From contig CALVRF010000008.1 in NCBI GenBank assembly GCA_944358495.1, positions 1 through 24,754 on the forward strand: a DNA stretch of 24,754 bases, written 5' to 3'. Positions 23,827 to 24,754 of this stretch are shown here, one piece after another. How positions within the stretch are numbered: the stretch's first letter is position 1; each line of letters starts with the position of its first letter. The notes below the pieces were generated by a model. That model saw only the letters and a list, made by a program, of their open reading frames with translations. It ran no database searches and was not told the origin of the DNA. Both the position numbers and the translations under genes were made by a program. Origin of the DNA: an uncultured Bacilli bacterium (GTDB taxonomy: Bacteria; Bacillota_I; Bacilli_A; RF39; UBA660).

Positions 23827-24118
23827 AAACATCACTCAAATACTTGTCATAATTATTATCTTTAAACCTTACTTTTTCACCACCATAAATCAAATAATTA
23901 ATTTTTAATTTATTTAATCTGTTAATTACTTTGTTATAACTATTTATAGGAAAGCCAGCTCTTTCTAATCCACTTACGTCTTTTATTTTATAGCCAAATA
24001 CTTTACTCATAATATATGCTTCTTCTCCATATATTTCATAAAAATATCCGCATTTAATCATAATAATATACTTAGGGTATTTTTCTTTATAAAACTTATA
24101 AATATCAACTAACTTCAT
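23816..24118 (-). CDS. MutS domain-I-like small protein of the DGR
   Basis: The ATG at 24118 has a strong GGGAGG six bases upstream, and the protein has 100 residues. It is a stand-alone copy of the mismatch-recognition domain I of MutS. YKFYKEKYPKYIIMIKCGYFYEIYGEEAYIMSKVFG parallels the MutS stretch around its GDFYE motif (here GYFYE), and AGFPINSYNKVINRLNK parallels the AGVP...YL.KL helix. The mismatch-wedging Phe of the FYE motif is present. Small MutS-like proteins are known DGR accessories (recalled). A link with mispaired template-copy DNA is an attractive but unproven role. The gene is followed without a gap by avd and the reverse transcriptase. Confidence 0.75.
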   Translation of the reverse strand: MKLVDIYKFYKEKYPKYIIMIKCGYFYEIYGEEAYIMSKVFGYKIKDVSGLERAGFPINSYNKVINRLNKLKINYLIYGGEKVRFKDNNYDKYLSDVYER

Positions 24119-24421
24119 ACAAACCTCCCAAAAGTAATAAAAAAACAGTACCAATAGTAAAATTATTATTAATCTCACTATATTAAGTACTGCTTAAAAA
24201 TATAGTTTTTATCATATCATATCTTTTTCAGCTTATTATTTCTATTAATTAATCATTAAGACATAATTAATAAAAACACTTACTAAAGTTATCTCTGACT
24301 ATACTTATTGTTTTGTAAAAGATATTATTACTAGTATATGAAACCCTTATCTTCTACAAGGAATAATATAATATTCTCTAATCTTTTCTTTATGACCCGT
24401 AGGTTCATAACCCTTAGTGTT
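24119..24421. other. Untranslated region between template repeat and MutS-like gene
   Basis: No credible gene lies here. It holds the hairpin at 24390-24410 and an AT-rich stretch. The pair CAGTAC (near 24145) and GTACTG (near 24187) could form a loose hairpin before the MutS-like start. No convincing sigma-A promoter was found on the minus strand, so template RNA and proteins may share one transcript starting upstream. Confidence 0.45.
24390..24410 (-). other. Hairpin just 3' of the template repeat
   Basis: On the minus strand TTATGAACC and GGGTCATAA form a 9-bp stem with one mismatch and a TAC loop, 11 bases after the end of the template reading frame. DGRs use hairpins beside the repeat for retrohoming or for template RNA structure; which applies here is unclear. 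Confidence 0.5.
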
Positions 24422-24550
24422 CTAGAGAGTTGGGACGACGCCGTTGTTGTTGTTCGCATTGTTGTTGTTCACGTTGCCATTCGAATTCACATTGAACACA
24501 TTGTTCGAACTGCTGGCGTTAGGCGAAATAATCTCACCGTTTTTCCTATA
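24422..24550 (-). repeat. DGR template repeat (TR)
   Basis: Read on the minus strand, in the sense of the reverse transcriptase, this 129-base stretch is open between two TAG codons and has no start codon or binding site. Its codons would give an Asn-rich run (SSSNNVFNVNSNGNVNNNN, then ANNNNGVVPTL), with AAC/AAT triplets spaced by invariant G/C-rich codons. This is the standard design of a DGR template, in which adenines are copied with errors and Asn codons diversify to many residues. The 3' end GGCGTCGTCCCAACTCTC would be the region matching the initiation-of-mutagenic-homing site of the target. Exact limits need the variable repeat, which is not in the window. Confidence 0.82.
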
Positions 24551-24553
24551 CTA

Positions 24554-24754
24554 TCCCTATATATCCCCCTTTCCTTCCCTCGGATATCTCTATCCTACCA
24601 CCTATTAATTTATTAATCTTTATATTAGGCTCCGCTCGCAGTCGCTCGCGGCACTCCTTTCCCGAACTATTCACTTTGTGAAAGTTCGCCCCCAAACCCT
24701 GCTTCGCAGAGTTTGCCAAAGTGAAATACCTTAATTTCTTCTCTAACTTATGAC
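24554..24754 (-). other. GC-rich structured non-coding region upstream of the template repeat
   Basis: No gene is supported. Several hairpins occur in far more GC-rich sequence than the surroundings: a 10-bp stem at 24693-24715 with one wobble pair, an 11-bp stem with a bulge at 24663-24688, and CGCTCGC twice at 24633 and 24643. CACTTTG (24672) and CAAAGTG (24717) allow an alternative pairing. It may be the 5' part of the template RNA or the 3' flank of a target gene lying beyond the window. Confidence 0.5.

Noticed and set aside
24422..24550. Variable repeat rather than template repeat
   Set aside because: It is not part of a gene: stop codons bound it on both sides, there is no start, and it sits directly beside the reverse transcriptase operon with an undiversified Asn run.
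24338..24616. Plus-strand reading frame of 92 codons over the DGR template
   Set aside because: It is the complement of the Asn-rich template; it has no ribosome binding site and its composition follows from the AAC repeats on the other strand.
1..24754. tRNA or rRNA genes, insertion sequences, CRISPR array
   Set aside because: I looked for cloverleaf-like blocks, transposase motifs with terminal repeats, and evenly spaced direct repeats and found none that could be supported.

Overview
The window is low-GC Bacillota-type DNA read with the standard bacterial code. rlmH and the metallo-hydrolase next to it both end in TGA at the family's normal C-terminus, so a Mycoplasma-type code is unlikely. 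The gene order (GdpP-like phosphodiesterase, rplI, dnaB, LysM/G5/M23 peptidase, WalJ-like hydrolase, rlmH) and the AGGAGG-type ribosome binding sites point to a Bacilli-like, probably host-associated lineage. I cannot name the species.

Layout. (1) 1-1504: the end of a tandem-XRE regulator and two GNAT acetyltransferases, on opposite strands, that share one terminator. (2) 1028-3972, minus strand: ABC-F ribosome-protection ATPase, APH(3')-type kinase and GNAT acetyltransferase in one operon with a clear promoter. (3) 4012-13524, minus strand: ten tightly coupled genes. In order of transcription they are a PHP phosphoesterase, a MilB/BlsM-like nucleotide N-glycosidase, a radical SAM/SPASM enzyme, a GT-B-like glycosyltransferase, a DegT aminotransferase, two FemAB/GNAT-fold acyl- or aminoacyltransferases, a class I aminotransferase, a short DegT enzyme and an RdgB-like NTP pyrophosphatase. 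A LysR regulator lies upstream. The set recalls cytosine peptidyl-nucleoside pathways (blasticidin/mildiomycin type), whose products act on the ribosomal peptidyl-transferase centre. The neighbouring ABC-F/APH/GNAT operon would fit self-resistance. This is inference from gene content. (4) 14719-16366: a decayed C5-cytosine methyltransferase, a 32-residue ORF that is only a signal peptide, and an XRE regulator with a candidate operator between divergent promoters. (5) 16388-21840, minus strand: the housekeeping operon. (6) 22031-22316, plus strand: a very short hydrophobic peptide resembling a type I toxin. (7) 22214-24754, minus strand: a diversity-generating retroelement (DGR) with an Asn-codon-rich template repeat, a MutS-domain-I-like protein, an Avd-like protein and a reverse transcriptase whose frame is broken in a run of ten A. 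No variable repeat or target gene is visible; it probably lies beyond 24754 or elsewhere.

The two main discoveries are the candidate nucleoside-antibiotic cluster with adjacent resistance genes, and the DGR. Homology statements rest on motifs I can see and on recalled family features; no database search was run.
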